Shown here one piece after another: positions 8,151 through 16,154 of a stretch of 64,000 nt of DNA; within the stretch, counting starts at the first letter, position 1; the number at the start of each line of letters is the position of its first letter. Below the pieces are notes generated by a model. That model did not search any database. It worked only from the letters and a program-made list of their open reading frames with translations, and had not been told where the DNA came from. The translations under genes and the position numbers were made by a program. This DNA comes from Phycisphaerae bacterium (GTDB taxonomy: Bacteria > Planctomycetota > Phycisphaerae > Sedimentisphaerales > Anaerobacaceae). Location: NCBI GenBank assembly GCA_028714255.1, contig JAQTMR010000008.1:61714-125713 (forward strand), in the 5' to 3' direction.

Positions 8151-8813
8151 CTAGTTAACCACTTTATATTTTATTATATTATCAATATCATAGGTCTTCC
8201 AAAGCATTGTTATATTTCTGATAGAATCATGAACACATCGTTCATATCCACCGACAGGGTGGGGACGAAACGTCTGTCCATCAAAATAATCACCGAATCT
8301 GGCATCGTATGTAAATCTATTACAGTCAATAGAAAAAACTGGCATTAACTCTCCTATCCTTCTTTGCGTATCAGGTCTACCACCTAGAAGATGTACTGGC
8401 CTTTTGAAAAATCTGGGTGGTATCCTTGTGCCACCATATTTACTCGGAACACTATAACCCAATATAAACAACTCTGGGATCAAATCATTTAGTTTTTCTG
8501 ATAACCGTATATCTTTGGGCACCACAATGACTTTTTTAGAATATCTAGCAAGCATATATGCTTGCTCTATAGTTTGATCCAAGTTTTTTACATCTTCAAT
8601 ATCCCTTGCAACCGTCATATAGGGACAAGTTGCTTTGACTGCTTCTAAATGGCGATTAAAGTTATAGTTTTTCCAATCTATATCTAAGAATCCTAAATAG
8701 TTAAAAGTTTTAACATCTCTTAGATTAGTATAGCGTGCGCCAGGCAACCAACCAAATTTTCTTGAAATGTTAATTATTTTCTTGCTATGAGTTACAAATT
8801 TTAGAACTGCCAT
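8151..8813 (-). CDS. DUF6610-like (tRNA-guanine transglycosylase-like) protein
   Basis: This is a 220-residue soluble protein. Its layout resembles DUF6610/phage TGT-like proteins as I remember them. A strand and MTVARDIED (66-74) come first. A strand ending in VVPKD (97-101) follows, then GYSVPSKYGG (119-128), then VHLLGGRPDTQRRI (140-153), then a strand ending SIDCNRFTYDARFGDYFDG. This recurring strand-loop order, with a G-rich HLLGG loop, suggests a TIM-barrel related to tRNA-guanine transglycosylase, though the catalytic residues of true TGT cannot be confirmed. Such proteins occur mainly in phages and mobile islands. It is the first gene of an AT-rich two-gene unit with the four-helix membrane protein. 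Start ATG. Confidence 0.55.
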   Translation of the reverse strand: MAVLKFVTHSKKIINISRKFGWLPGARYTNLRDVKTFNYLGFLDIDWKNYNFNRHLEAVKATCPYMTVARDIEDVKNLDQTIEQAYMLARYSKKVIVVPKDIRLSEKLNDLIPELFILGYSVPSKYGGTRIPPRFFKRPVHLLGGRPDTQRRIGELMPVFSIDCNRFTYDARFGDYFDGQTFRPHPVGGYERCVHDSIRNITMLWKTYDIDNIIKYKVVN

Positions 8814-9557
8814 TAATACACCACTATAACCCCTTTTTAATTTCTAAAAGAAAACTATAACTATCTCGCATAGATTTCATATCTCGTGTTGAATCCGCAA
8901 TGACAACCGAGCAATTCAGTGAAGTTTTCCGCTCCCAGATGCGTTCGTACTTGGAGTGTAAAGTACCTTAAAGATGAGGGAAGGTCAAGGGGGTAAATTA
9001 GGGGATAGTCGTTTGTCGTTAGTGGATAGTGGAAAAAAGTGGATTCCGCATCAAGTGCGGAATGACAAGTAGAGATTGCCACGGCCTTCGGCCTCGCAAT
9101 GACGGTTAGTTAGAAGATTGGTTTGAAAGGTGAGAAGAGCAGGAAAGATGAGAAAGGGAAAAAGACGGCGTCGCCGGTACGGCGACGGCTAAACGAACCC
9201 CGGCATGCAAGATGCCGAGGCTAAACATTCTGGATTCCGCATCAAGTGCGGAATGACAAGTAGAGATTGCCACGGCCTTCCGTCTCCGCTAAAGCTACGC
9301 CGGACAGGTTGCTCCTCGCAATGACTGACCCCTGCCACGAGCGGCAGGGCTAAACAATCAAATACCCCCCAAGATAACAGCTTTTTGCATCAAAGTTCAT
9401 AAACTTAGTATCACCAAACCATTACAAGGATAAATACAGCCACAGCAATTTCAACTTCAGTCGAACGTAAAGTGTTGAGATTGCTTCGCTTCGCTCGCAA
9501 TGACAAAGAACTATCAGTTTACATGCAAAATGTTGTAAACCTGGGGGGCTAACCGAT
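8814..9557. repeat. Inverted set of modular hairpin repeats, no gene
   Basis: No gene is seen. From about 9025 to 9360 the stretch carries the same modules as 1-540 but in reverse orientation. The linker appears as GGCTAAAC at 9187-9194, 9219-9226 and 9348-9355. Hairpins include GATTCCGCA/TGCGGAATG (two copies, about 9042-9064 and 9233-9256), GGCATGCAAGATGCC and CCCTGCC/GGCAGGG. The phrase AGAGATTGCCACGGCCTTC occurs at about 9071 and 9263. The rest, up to the hydF stop codon, shows no recognisable signal or terminator. Confidence 0.75.
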
Positions 9558-10775
9558 TTATATGGATACTACATTAGTAGTAGTTGGCCGGACCGGTTCG
9601 AGGGCGCGTTTCAGCATACCTAAGCAATGTGCTATCGCTACGCCATAGTTTGTTATGGGGACATTTGCTTGTCTGGCCTTGTCGATACGTGAGAGCATCT
9701 CTTTTCGATTGAATACACATGCACCGCAGTGGATAATCAGCTTATACTTATCGAGGTCCGTTGGGAAATCGCGGCCAGCGGTGACATCGATTTGGAGTTT
9801 GCCGGCGACGGCCTTTTCAAGCAGATTCGGAATTTGTACCCGGCCGATATCTTCACCGATTGGATGGTGCGTGCAGGCTTCTGCGATAAGTACGTTATCG
9901 CCCTGCTGCAGGCTGTCGATAGCCTCGGCGCCTTTGACAAGCTCGTCAAAATCGCCCTTGAAACGGGCCATCAGAATCGAAAAGGTCGTTACCTTTACAT
10001 CGGGTTCGATGAGGTGCACGACTTTATCGAATATCTGGCTGTCGCAAACTATCAGGTCGGGGTTGCGGCTGAGATTTGCGAGGGCTTCTTCGAGTTCGGT
10101 TTCCTTAACGATGACAGCATAGGCGCCGCGGTCGAGCAATTCTCTCATACAGTGAACCTGAAGCATCTTGAGGCGGCCTTTCGGGGCCTCGATGTCGATA
10201 GGAGTTACGAGAATGACCATATCCTCAGGTTTGACCAGGTTGGCAATTACCGGGATATTTTCCATAAACTGCTCGGGCGTGGCCAGAGCAAGAGCATTTC
10301 TTAATGAATCAATACCTTCGTTATTAACCGCACTGGTAGTTATTACATATTGCGCACCGGCATCGTTGGCAGCTTGTTCGACAGAGGTATCGTTACGCAG
10401 GTCGCATTTGTTGGCGGCTATTACCAGCGGGACGGATTTTTCTTTCATTACGGCTATCAGCTTCTTTTCATAGTCGGTCCAGTTATCAGTGACAAGGACG
10501 GCCAATTCTGTTCTATCGATGACCTTGTTAGTTTTATCTATTCGTTTTAGACCAAGTTCGCCCTGGTCGTCGATGCCGGCAGTATCGATGAAGACTACCG
10601 GGCCAATCGGTTTTAGCTCCATCACTTTCTCTACCGGGTCGGTGGTTGTCCCGGCAACTTCGGAAACTATGGAGACCTGCTGATTGACCATCGCATTTAG
10701 TATGGAAGACTTGCCGGCGTTTCTTCTTCCGAAGATACCGATATGTAATCTCAGGCCTTTTGGCGTCTTGTACAT
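9558..10775 (-). CDS. hydF: [FeFe]-hydrogenase H-cluster maturation GTPase HydF
   Basis: HydF is the scaffold on which the two-iron subcluster, made by HydE and HydG, is assembled and handed to apo-hydrogenase. The 405-residue protein has the P-loop GRRNAGKSS (16-24), the DTAG box (64-67) and NKCD (122-125) of a GTPase. A dimerisation region follows, and then the [4Fe-4S] site: C301-T-H303 and H349-C350-x2-C353, matching the family pattern CxH...HCxxC. It is the last gene of the hydrogenase operon, 41 bases after the receiver gene. The ATG start has a good GAGGTGAT ribosome-binding site. All expected functional residues are present. Confidence 0.96.
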   Translation of the reverse strand: MYKTPKGLRLHIGIFGRRNAGKSSILNAMVNQQVSIVSEVAGTTTDPVEKVMELKPIGPVVFIDTAGIDDQGELGLKRIDKTNKVIDRTELAVLVTDNWTDYEKKLIAVMKEKSVPLVIAANKCDLRNDTSVEQAANDAGAQYVITTSAVNNEGIDSLRNALALATPEQFMENIPVIANLVKPEDMVILVTPIDIEAPKGRLKMLQVHCMRELLDRGAYAVIVKETELEEALANLSRNPDLIVCDSQIFDKVVHLIEPDVKVTTFSILMARFKGDFDELVKGAEAIDSLQQGDNVLIAEACTHHPIGEDIGRVQIPNLLEKAVAGKLQIDVTAGRDFPTDLDKYKLIIHCGACVFNRKEMLSRIDKARQANVPITNYGVAIAHCLGMLKRALEPVRPTTTNVVSI

Positions 10776-10816
10776 TTTATCACCTCACAATTTTCAAAAT
10801 ATCTGCGGCAGTAATA

Positions 10817-11200
10817 TCAGCGCAGTGCCTTTGTTACCGCAGCGAGTAACACGTCTGGTTTGACCGGTTTTTCGAGAACTTCTTTGACCGGCAGCCAGTC
10901 CGCATCGGGTTCGAAGCCGAACGGCAAATTCATTTCTTTTCTTACGCCTGTAATCATAATTACAGGTGTTCCTTTGAGTGACGGCTCGTTGTGCATTTCT
11001 CTGGCGACATCGAACCCCTCGCTTTTCGTGGTCATCATAACGTCCAGCAGAATCAGGTCAGGCTTGTTTTTCTTGGCTTTTTCTATGCCTACCTTGCCGT
11101 TTTCCGCACTGTCAACCTGATAGCCTCTTGCGTCCAGAAGGTTGGTTGTAGCTTCGACGAATTCAGGGTTGTCGTCAATAATCAGAATTTTTTTTGCCAT
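10817..11200 (-). CDS. CheY-like response regulator, receiver domain only
   Basis: This 127-residue protein is a stand-alone receiver domain: acidic pocket D9-D10, phospho-acceptor D53 in ILLDVMM, a Thr/Gly turn (MITGV), and the conserved Lys in EKPVKPD. There is no DNA-binding output domain, so it must work by contact with another protein, or as a phosphate relay. Its place inside the hydrogenase operon, between hydE and hydF, and the presence of a histidine kinase near the start of the same operon, suggest that the two are partners; the target is unknown. ATG start with a GGAGAAATGAA ribosome-binding site. Confidence 0.9.
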   Translation of the reverse strand: MAKKILIIDDNPEFVEATTNLLDARGYQVDSAENGKVGIEKAKKNKPDLILLDVMMTTKSEGFDVAREMHNEPSLKGTPVIMITGVRKEMNLPFGFEPDADWLPVKEVLEKPVKPDVLLAAVTKALR

Positions 11201-11232
11201 TTCATTTCTCCATTTTTTAGAAGGTTTTTTGT

Positions 11233-12309
11233 TCAGGCCAAAATTGCGGCCGGTTCCTTTGTTTTTACAGCATCACCTCTTGATAATTGTACTACCCTGC
11301 CTATATTGATTGCAATAGAGTTTATATTTACAATAACCTGCTGCGGTGATTCGAAAATGCATATTTTATTCGGGTAAATCTCATATAGTTTTTTCAGCGA
11401 TGGTTCCGTAAAATTCGGCATTACCACATTTGCGCCGGAGCATAAAGCCCTTCGCAAAGCAGCCTCTCCGCCCGCAGTTTGCAGAGCGGTATTAGCGGGC
11501 AAATGCGCCCTTTTTGTAACTATTCTTGTTACCGCAAGGGTTTTCAGGGTCAGTTCGATATCTCCGTGTGGTTGGTTTGCCAGCGGCGTATTTTGATGGG
11601 GCAGCAGCGGGCCGATTCCGAGCATATCGAAACTCAATCGTTTGAAAAACAAAATGTCCTCGGCGAGGTCTTTTGTGCTTTGGCCTGGCAGACCAACGAT
11701 ACAGCCACAGCCGGTTTGATAGCCTAATTCTTTCAGGTCCAGCAAACATCTGAGTCTGTTTTCATGGCTCATGCCGGGGTGGAGCTTTCGGTAAAGCAGC
11801 CAATTAGAAGTTTCTATTTTTAACAGGTAACGGTCGGCACCGGCTTGTTTCCAAAGTTCATAAGCCGCCCTGCTACATTCGCCAACCGACAGCGTAACGG
11901 CTATGTCGTATCTATTCTTTATGTCTGTTATAAGTTCGGCCAGTTCATTTGCATCAAGCTGGTCATCTTCGCCGCTCTGCAGCACTACCGTTTTTATTCC
12001 GGTATTCGTTAAGGTCTTGACGCAATCTAAAATCTGCTCCCTGCTAAGTCTATAACGTTCGAGCTGCTTGTTGTTTTTATTCAGGCCGCAATAATTACAT
12101 GTGTTACGGCAGTAGCTGGAGAACTCTATAATTCCGCGAAGAAGTATTTCGTCACCGGCGAAGTTTTTACGAACCCGGTCGGCAAAGCCGCAGAGCGTCT
12201 GTATATCCCGCGGTTTTTTTAGTTCGAGCAGGAACAACAGGTCGTCTATGCCCGGCTCATCCGCAGCGTAAACTCTCTCGATAACAGATTGGATTTGGTT
12301 ACGGTTCAC
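11233..12309 (-). CDS. hydE: [FeFe]-hydrogenase maturase HydE, radical SAM
   Basis: HydE is a radical S-adenosylmethionine enzyme that takes part in building the azadithiolate-bridged diiron subcluster. The 358-residue protein has the radical SAM cluster motif C67-x3-C71-x2-C74 (SSYCRNTCNYCGLN), the family GGE-like region (SGEDD), and a BATS-like C-terminal segment, as in the BioB/HydE/PylB group. The GTG start overlaps the TGA stop of the preceding NuoE-like gene (GTGA), showing translational coupling. It sits in the middle of the hydrogenase operon, where HydG and HydF also occur. Confidence 0.94.
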   Translation of the reverse strand: MNRNQIQSVIERVYAADEPGIDDLLFLLELKKPRDIQTLCGFADRVRKNFAGDEILLRGIIEFSSYCRNTCNYCGLNKNNKQLERYRLSREQILDCVKTLTNTGIKTVVLQSGEDDQLDANELAELITDIKNRYDIAVTLSVGECSRAAYELWKQAGADRYLLKIETSNWLLYRKLHPGMSHENRLRCLLDLKELGYQTGCGCIVGLPGQSTKDLAEDILFFKRLSFDMLGIGPLLPHQNTPLANQPHGDIELTLKTLAVTRIVTKRAHLPANTALQTAGGEAALRRALCSGANVVMPNFTEPSLKKLYEIYPNKICIFESPQQVIVNINSIAINIGRVVQLSRGDAVKTKEPAAILA

Positions 12310-12803
12310 TTTTTAGCTTCTGCCTTTTGTATATCCTTAATTATTGCGAGCAATTTCTTGCTGTTTAACTTGCCGTGAATTTTTTCGTTTATCATAACCA
12401 CCGGCGCCAAGCCGCACGCACCGAGGCAACGTGCCTGCTGGATTGAGAACAGTCCGTCATCGGTGGTCTGTCCCATTTTTATGCCGAGGTTTTGCTCGAG
12501 CGTCTGCATTATCTGGGCAGCACCTTTGACATAGCAGGCGGTTCCAAGGCAGACGGAAATGACATATTTGCCCGGCCTGGACAGATTGAAATAGTGATAG
12601 AAAGTCGCCACGCCCCAAATGTGGGCCGTCGGTATCTCCATCTGCTCGGATACCCTGTTCATCGCATCTTCAGGGAGGTAGCCGAAAAGGGCCTGTGTTT
12701 TGTGCAGGACGGCAATGAGATGAGACTCAATGCGGCCATCTTCAGGCAACTGTTTTATAAACTCACTTAGTTCCGTAAACTTGTTTTCGTCAACCACTAA
12801 CAT
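12306..12803 (-). CDS. hndA: NuoE/HndA-like [2Fe-2S] subunit
   Basis: This is the thioredoxin-like [2Fe-2S] subunit of an NAD(P)-linked, probably electron-bifurcating, [FeFe] hydrogenase, passing electrons between the NuoF-like and catalytic subunits. The four cluster cysteines form the family pattern C-x4-C (CLGTAC) and C-x3-C (CLGAC), with the following GLAPVVMI. From the ATG chosen here the protein is 165 residues. A TTG at 12839, directly abutting the hydG stop, would add 12 residues. Neither start has a strong ribosome-binding site, and ATG is preferred by codon. The 3' end overlaps hydE by four bases. Confidence 0.93.
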   Translation of the reverse strand: MLVVDENKFTELSEFIKQLPEDGRIESHLIAVLHKTQALFGYLPEDAMNRVSEQMEIPTAHIWGVATFYHYFNLSRPGKYVISVCLGTACYVKGAAQIMQTLEQNLGIKMGQTTDDGLFSIQQARCLGACGLAPVVMINEKIHGKLNSKKLLAIIKDIQKAEAKK

Positions 12804-12839
12804 AAATGCTTTTAGACCTTTCGTTATTATCTCCGGCAA

Positions 12840-14351
12840 TTAAAAATATATATCTCTTTGTCCGGCGCTTGTTTTATTGTAAAAGTTCATAAACTGTTCA
12901 AAGACATCCGGGATATTACGTTTTATCTCGGCGATTTCCCGCTGGATGAGTTTTTCGCCGACCTCGATAGTCTTCGGCGAAGCGAAGTCGTCCAGCCATT
13001 CCCTGAAGGTTATTACCGCGTTGAGCTTGCAGAATTTTCCTTCTTTTCCGCTTCGCAAAAGTCCCATTATTTTCTGGCCGGTTCGTCCACAGCGGTACCC
13101 TGCCGTGCAGAATGAGGTAATAAAGCCCACCTCGGCCAGCTCGCGAACGACCGTATCGAGGGTTCGCGTATCACCGAGCACAAATTGCTGATTTTTTGCC
13201 TGCTGTTTGTCGAGCAGTTCTGCGTATCCGCCGATGCCGATGTTACTGCCGGCGTCGGTCTGGGTACAGCCGAGCAGTATAGCCTCGCGGCGCATCTTCG
13301 CATCTTCTCTGGCGGTGAGAATCATTCCGGTATAAGGGACAGCCAGGCGAATGACTGTCACCAGCTTTTTGAAGTCGTCATCGCTGACTTTATATTTAGC
13401 ATTCTGTGTAAAAGGCGTATTGGACGCCGGCTCGAGTCTCGGGAAAGAAATCGTGTGAGGCCCGATGCCGAATTTATTTTCAAGTTCGATTGCGTGATAC
13501 AATAAGCCCATCACCTCGAATTTCCAGTCGTATAAGCCAAACAACACACCCAGCCCCACATCATCAACTCCGGCATCGAATGCCCGGTGCATAGAATACA
13601 ACCGCCATTGATAATCACCCTTTATCGTATCAGCTGGGTGAACTGTGCGGTAAGTTTCTTTGTGATACGTTTCCTGAAAGACCTGGAACGTTCCGATGCC
13701 GACATTTTTTAAGACTTTTAACTCGTCAATCGACATCGGTGCGGCATTGACGTTACAGCGTCGAATCTGGGACGGGCCTCGGCGAGTTTCGACCTTGACG
13801 CTGTATATGGCCTTGAGGGTGTCGGCTATGTAATCGACGCCGCTGTCCGGATGTTCTCCGTACACAACGATGAGCCTTTTGTGCCCTATCGTGCCGGTTA
13901 AGACCTCGATTTCTCTTTTTACTTCTTCGATGTTTAAAGTTTTTCTCTGCACTTCTTTGTTGGATCGCCTTAGGCCGCAATAAACACAGTTGTTTACGCA
14001 CTTGCTGCTAAGGTACAAGGGGGCGAAAGTAACTATGCGATTGTCGTAAACCTTCTTTTTGACTTTGCCTGCAGTTTCGGCCATCTCCTGCAAAAGTTCG
14101 GGGTCGGTGACGTTCAAAAGACAGGCAGTCTCAAACGGCGAAAGTGTTTCGATAGCCATTGATTTGGCTAATATGTTGCGAATCACGCCGGCATCGATAT
14201 TTCGGGCGGAGTTAAGGTCGTTATTTATAGATTTTTCATCTATAAAGTCTCTGCCGTTTCGGAGATACCTGTCCGTTTCGTCCTGCCGGATTCTTTTTTT
14301 CATCCAGAGGCGAGTGTTGACTTTATTAATTTCAGGTAAATAGGTTTTCAT
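12840..14351 (-). CDS. hydG: [FeFe]-hydrogenase maturase HydG, radical SAM tyrosine lyase
   Basis: HydG splits tyrosine to give the CO and CN ligands of the H-cluster. The 503-residue protein has the radical SAM motif C118-x3-C122-x2-C125 (SSKCVNNCVYCGLR) and high conservation through the barrel (EHPDSGVDYI, HPADTIKGDY, PRLEPAS). The C-terminal auxiliary cluster region is unusual. The canonical spacing is C-x2-C-x22-C, but here C415 is followed by Gly at 418 and a Cys at 421 (CTAGYRCGRTG), with the last Cys at 441 in its expected place. It lies between hydA and the NuoE-like gene with 9-base and short spacing. ATG start. Confidence 0.95.
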   Translation of the reverse strand: MKTYLPEINKVNTRLWMKKRIRQDETDRYLRNGRDFIDEKSINNDLNSARNIDAGVIRNILAKSMAIETLSPFETACLLNVTDPELLQEMAETAGKVKKKVYDNRIVTFAPLYLSSKCVNNCVYCGLRRSNKEVQRKTLNIEEVKREIEVLTGTIGHKRLIVVYGEHPDSGVDYIADTLKAIYSVKVETRRGPSQIRRCNVNAAPMSIDELKVLKNVGIGTFQVFQETYHKETYRTVHPADTIKGDYQWRLYSMHRAFDAGVDDVGLGVLFGLYDWKFEVMGLLYHAIELENKFGIGPHTISFPRLEPASNTPFTQNAKYKVSDDDFKKLVTVIRLAVPYTGMILTAREDAKMRREAILLGCTQTDAGSNIGIGGYAELLDKQQAKNQQFVLGDTRTLDTVVRELAEVGFITSFCTAGYRCGRTGQKIMGLLRSGKEGKFCKLNAVITFREWLDDFASPKTIEVGEKLIQREIAEIKRNIPDVFEQFMNFYNKTSAGQRDIYF

Positions 14352-14360
14352 GGTTATATC

Positions 14361-16148
14361 TCATTTGCCTATCACGGCTTTTTTGTTTTTCGTTGTAATG
14401 CCCACCGGTTTTTTGGGAGCATAGTGCGTATGTAGTAACTCGTGGGCTTTTTCGCTTAGCGGCCTTCCAAGAAATTCACGGTAGAGCCTTTGAATCTCCG
14501 GGTTCTCATGGCTTCGGCGTATTGTTTTTTGCCGGTCGCTGGTGTAAAGCGCCTGCGCCCTTGCGGCGAGAGCCTTTTTATCCAAGGGTACGCTATTAGA
14601 GCCGGCGTAAGGCTGGCCGCCTCCACCTATGCAGCCGCCCGGGCAGCCCATGATTTCGATGAAGTGGTATCTGTCTGGTTCTTTCCTGACGGTATCGAGC
14701 ACCTTGTGGGCGTTGCCGAGTCCGTGCGCGACGGCTACTCGAATTTCCTTGCCGTCCATAGTAAGTTTGCCTTCTTTTAATCCTTCAAAGCCGCGAATCG
14801 ACTCAATCTCTATATCAAGCAGGGTTTCACCTGTGAACAATTCGTATGCGGTTCGAATCGCGGCTTCCATTACACCTCCGGTGACACCGAAAATCGTGCC
14901 TGCCCCGGAAGAAAGGGCAAGCGGTGCATCGAATTCTTCCGGTTTCATATTCACAAAATCAAGGCCGGCGGATTTAATCATCCAAGCCGCCTCGCGCGTT
15001 GTTATTACAATGTCAGTAGCCGCCATACCGTTAACCTGCAGCTCGGGCCGGGCCGCTTCATATTTCTTAGCTGTGCAGCACATCACCGCAACACTAAGAA
15101 TCTTTTTCGGGTCAATACCAATTTTGTCAGCGAAGTACGTCTTTATCATCGCTCCGCCCATACTCATCGGGCTCTTGCACGTCGATACGTTCTCGATGAG
15201 GTCCGGATGGAACTGCTCCATGCATTTCATCCACGCACTCGAACAGGATGTTATCATCGGCAGCTTGCCGCCTGATTGAAGTCTTTCGAGAAATTCACTG
15301 GCTTCTTCCATAATTGTCAGGTCTGCGGAGAACTGGGTATCGAAAACATAATTGAATCCGAGCTTTCGGAGTGAGGCGGCAAGTTCGCCCTGCATATTTC
15401 GGCCCGGAGGAAGTTCAAAGGCCTCGCCGATAGCTGCCCGGACAGAAGGAGCTACCTGTGCAATTTTGATAATATCAGTGTCGTTGAGCTTTTCGAATAA
15501 TTCCTGTGTATAGTTCTTTTCCGTAAAAGCCGCGGTTGGGCAGACATTGATGCACTGGCCGCACGTGCTGCAGACACTTTCGGCAAAAGGCTTGTTGTAG
15601 GCCGGCATTACTATAGTCTCGAAACCCCTGAAGGCCTGTCCCAGCGCATTTATGCCCTGAATCTCCGAGCATATTCTCACGCATCGTCCGCAGAGAATGC
15701 ACTTGTTCGGGTCGCGAATTACCGATGGACTCGACAAATCCTTTTCGTAGTGCTTCTTTACGCCTTCGAAATGTCTGTGGCGAATCCCCATCGCATAGGC
15801 TAACCGCTGCAATTCGCAGTTGCCGTCCCGCTCGCAGGTGTGGCAATCCTCTGGATGATTATCGAGCAGTAATTCCACGATGTCCCTTCTGGCGCGTCGA
15901 ATCTCAGCGGTGTTAGTATGTATCTTCATGCCGTCAGCCACCGGATAGCAGCAGGAAGCGACGTAGTTTTTAACGCCCTCAACCTGCACGATACAAACCC
16001 GGCAGGCACCTTCGATTGAAAGCTCCGGGTGGTAGCACAGTCTTGGTATGTGATAGCCACAAGCGTCGGCGGCGTGCATAATTGTCTGGTCGCCGGCGAC
16101 CTTATATTTTTTACCATTGATTTTTATGCTGATTTTATCGTCCATCAT
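14361..16148 (-). CDS. hydA: [FeFe] hydrogenase catalytic subunit, NuoG-like N-terminus
   Basis: This subunit makes or consumes H2 at the H-cluster. The 595 residues run in this order. First a [2Fe-2S] ferredoxin domain (C38, C49, C52, C67). Then a His-Cys [4Fe-4S] site (H98, C102, C105, C111). Then two [4Fe-4S] ferredoxin sites (C150/153/156/160 and C193/196/199/203). Then the H-cluster domain, and a small-subunit-like tail around 555-580. H-cluster loops are TSCSSAW (300-306), MCCTAKK (356-362) and MGCPGGCIGGGG (500-511). The first two depart from the usual TSC[CS]PGW and MPCTAKK forms. The domain build is that of HndD/HydA of NAD(P)-dependent multimeric enzymes. It starts 6 bases after the NuoF-like stop. 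Confidence 0.96.
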   Translation of the reverse strand: MMDDKISIKINGKKYKVAGDQTIMHAADACGYHIPRLCYHPELSIEGACRVCIVQVEGVKNYVASCCYPVADGMKIHTNTAEIRRARRDIVELLLDNHPEDCHTCERDGNCELQRLAYAMGIRHRHFEGVKKHYEKDLSSPSVIRDPNKCILCGRCVRICSEIQGINALGQAFRGFETIVMPAYNKPFAESVCSTCGQCINVCPTAAFTEKNYTQELFEKLNDTDIIKIAQVAPSVRAAIGEAFELPPGRNMQGELAASLRKLGFNYVFDTQFSADLTIMEEASEFLERLQSGGKLPMITSCSSAWMKCMEQFHPDLIENVSTCKSPMSMGGAMIKTYFADKIGIDPKKILSVAVMCCTAKKYEAARPELQVNGMAATDIVITTREAAWMIKSAGLDFVNMKPEEFDAPLALSSGAGTIFGVTGGVMEAAIRTAYELFTGETLLDIEIESIRGFEGLKEGKLTMDGKEIRVAVAHGLGNAHKVLDTVRKEPDRYHFIEIMGCPGGCIGGGGQPYAGSNSVPLDKKALAARAQALYTSDRQKTIRRSHENPEIQRLYREFLGRPLSEKAHELLHTHYAPKKPVGITTKNKKAVIGK

Positions 16149-16154
16149 TTAACC

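Noticed and set aside
8861..9082. 73-codon open frame on the minus strand
   Set aside because: It lies inside the repeated GATTCCGCA hairpin region and has no family likeness.
1..9557. CRISPR array
   Set aside because: The repeats are palindromic modules of uneven spacing with a short linker; no regular repeat-spacer unit and no cas genes are present.
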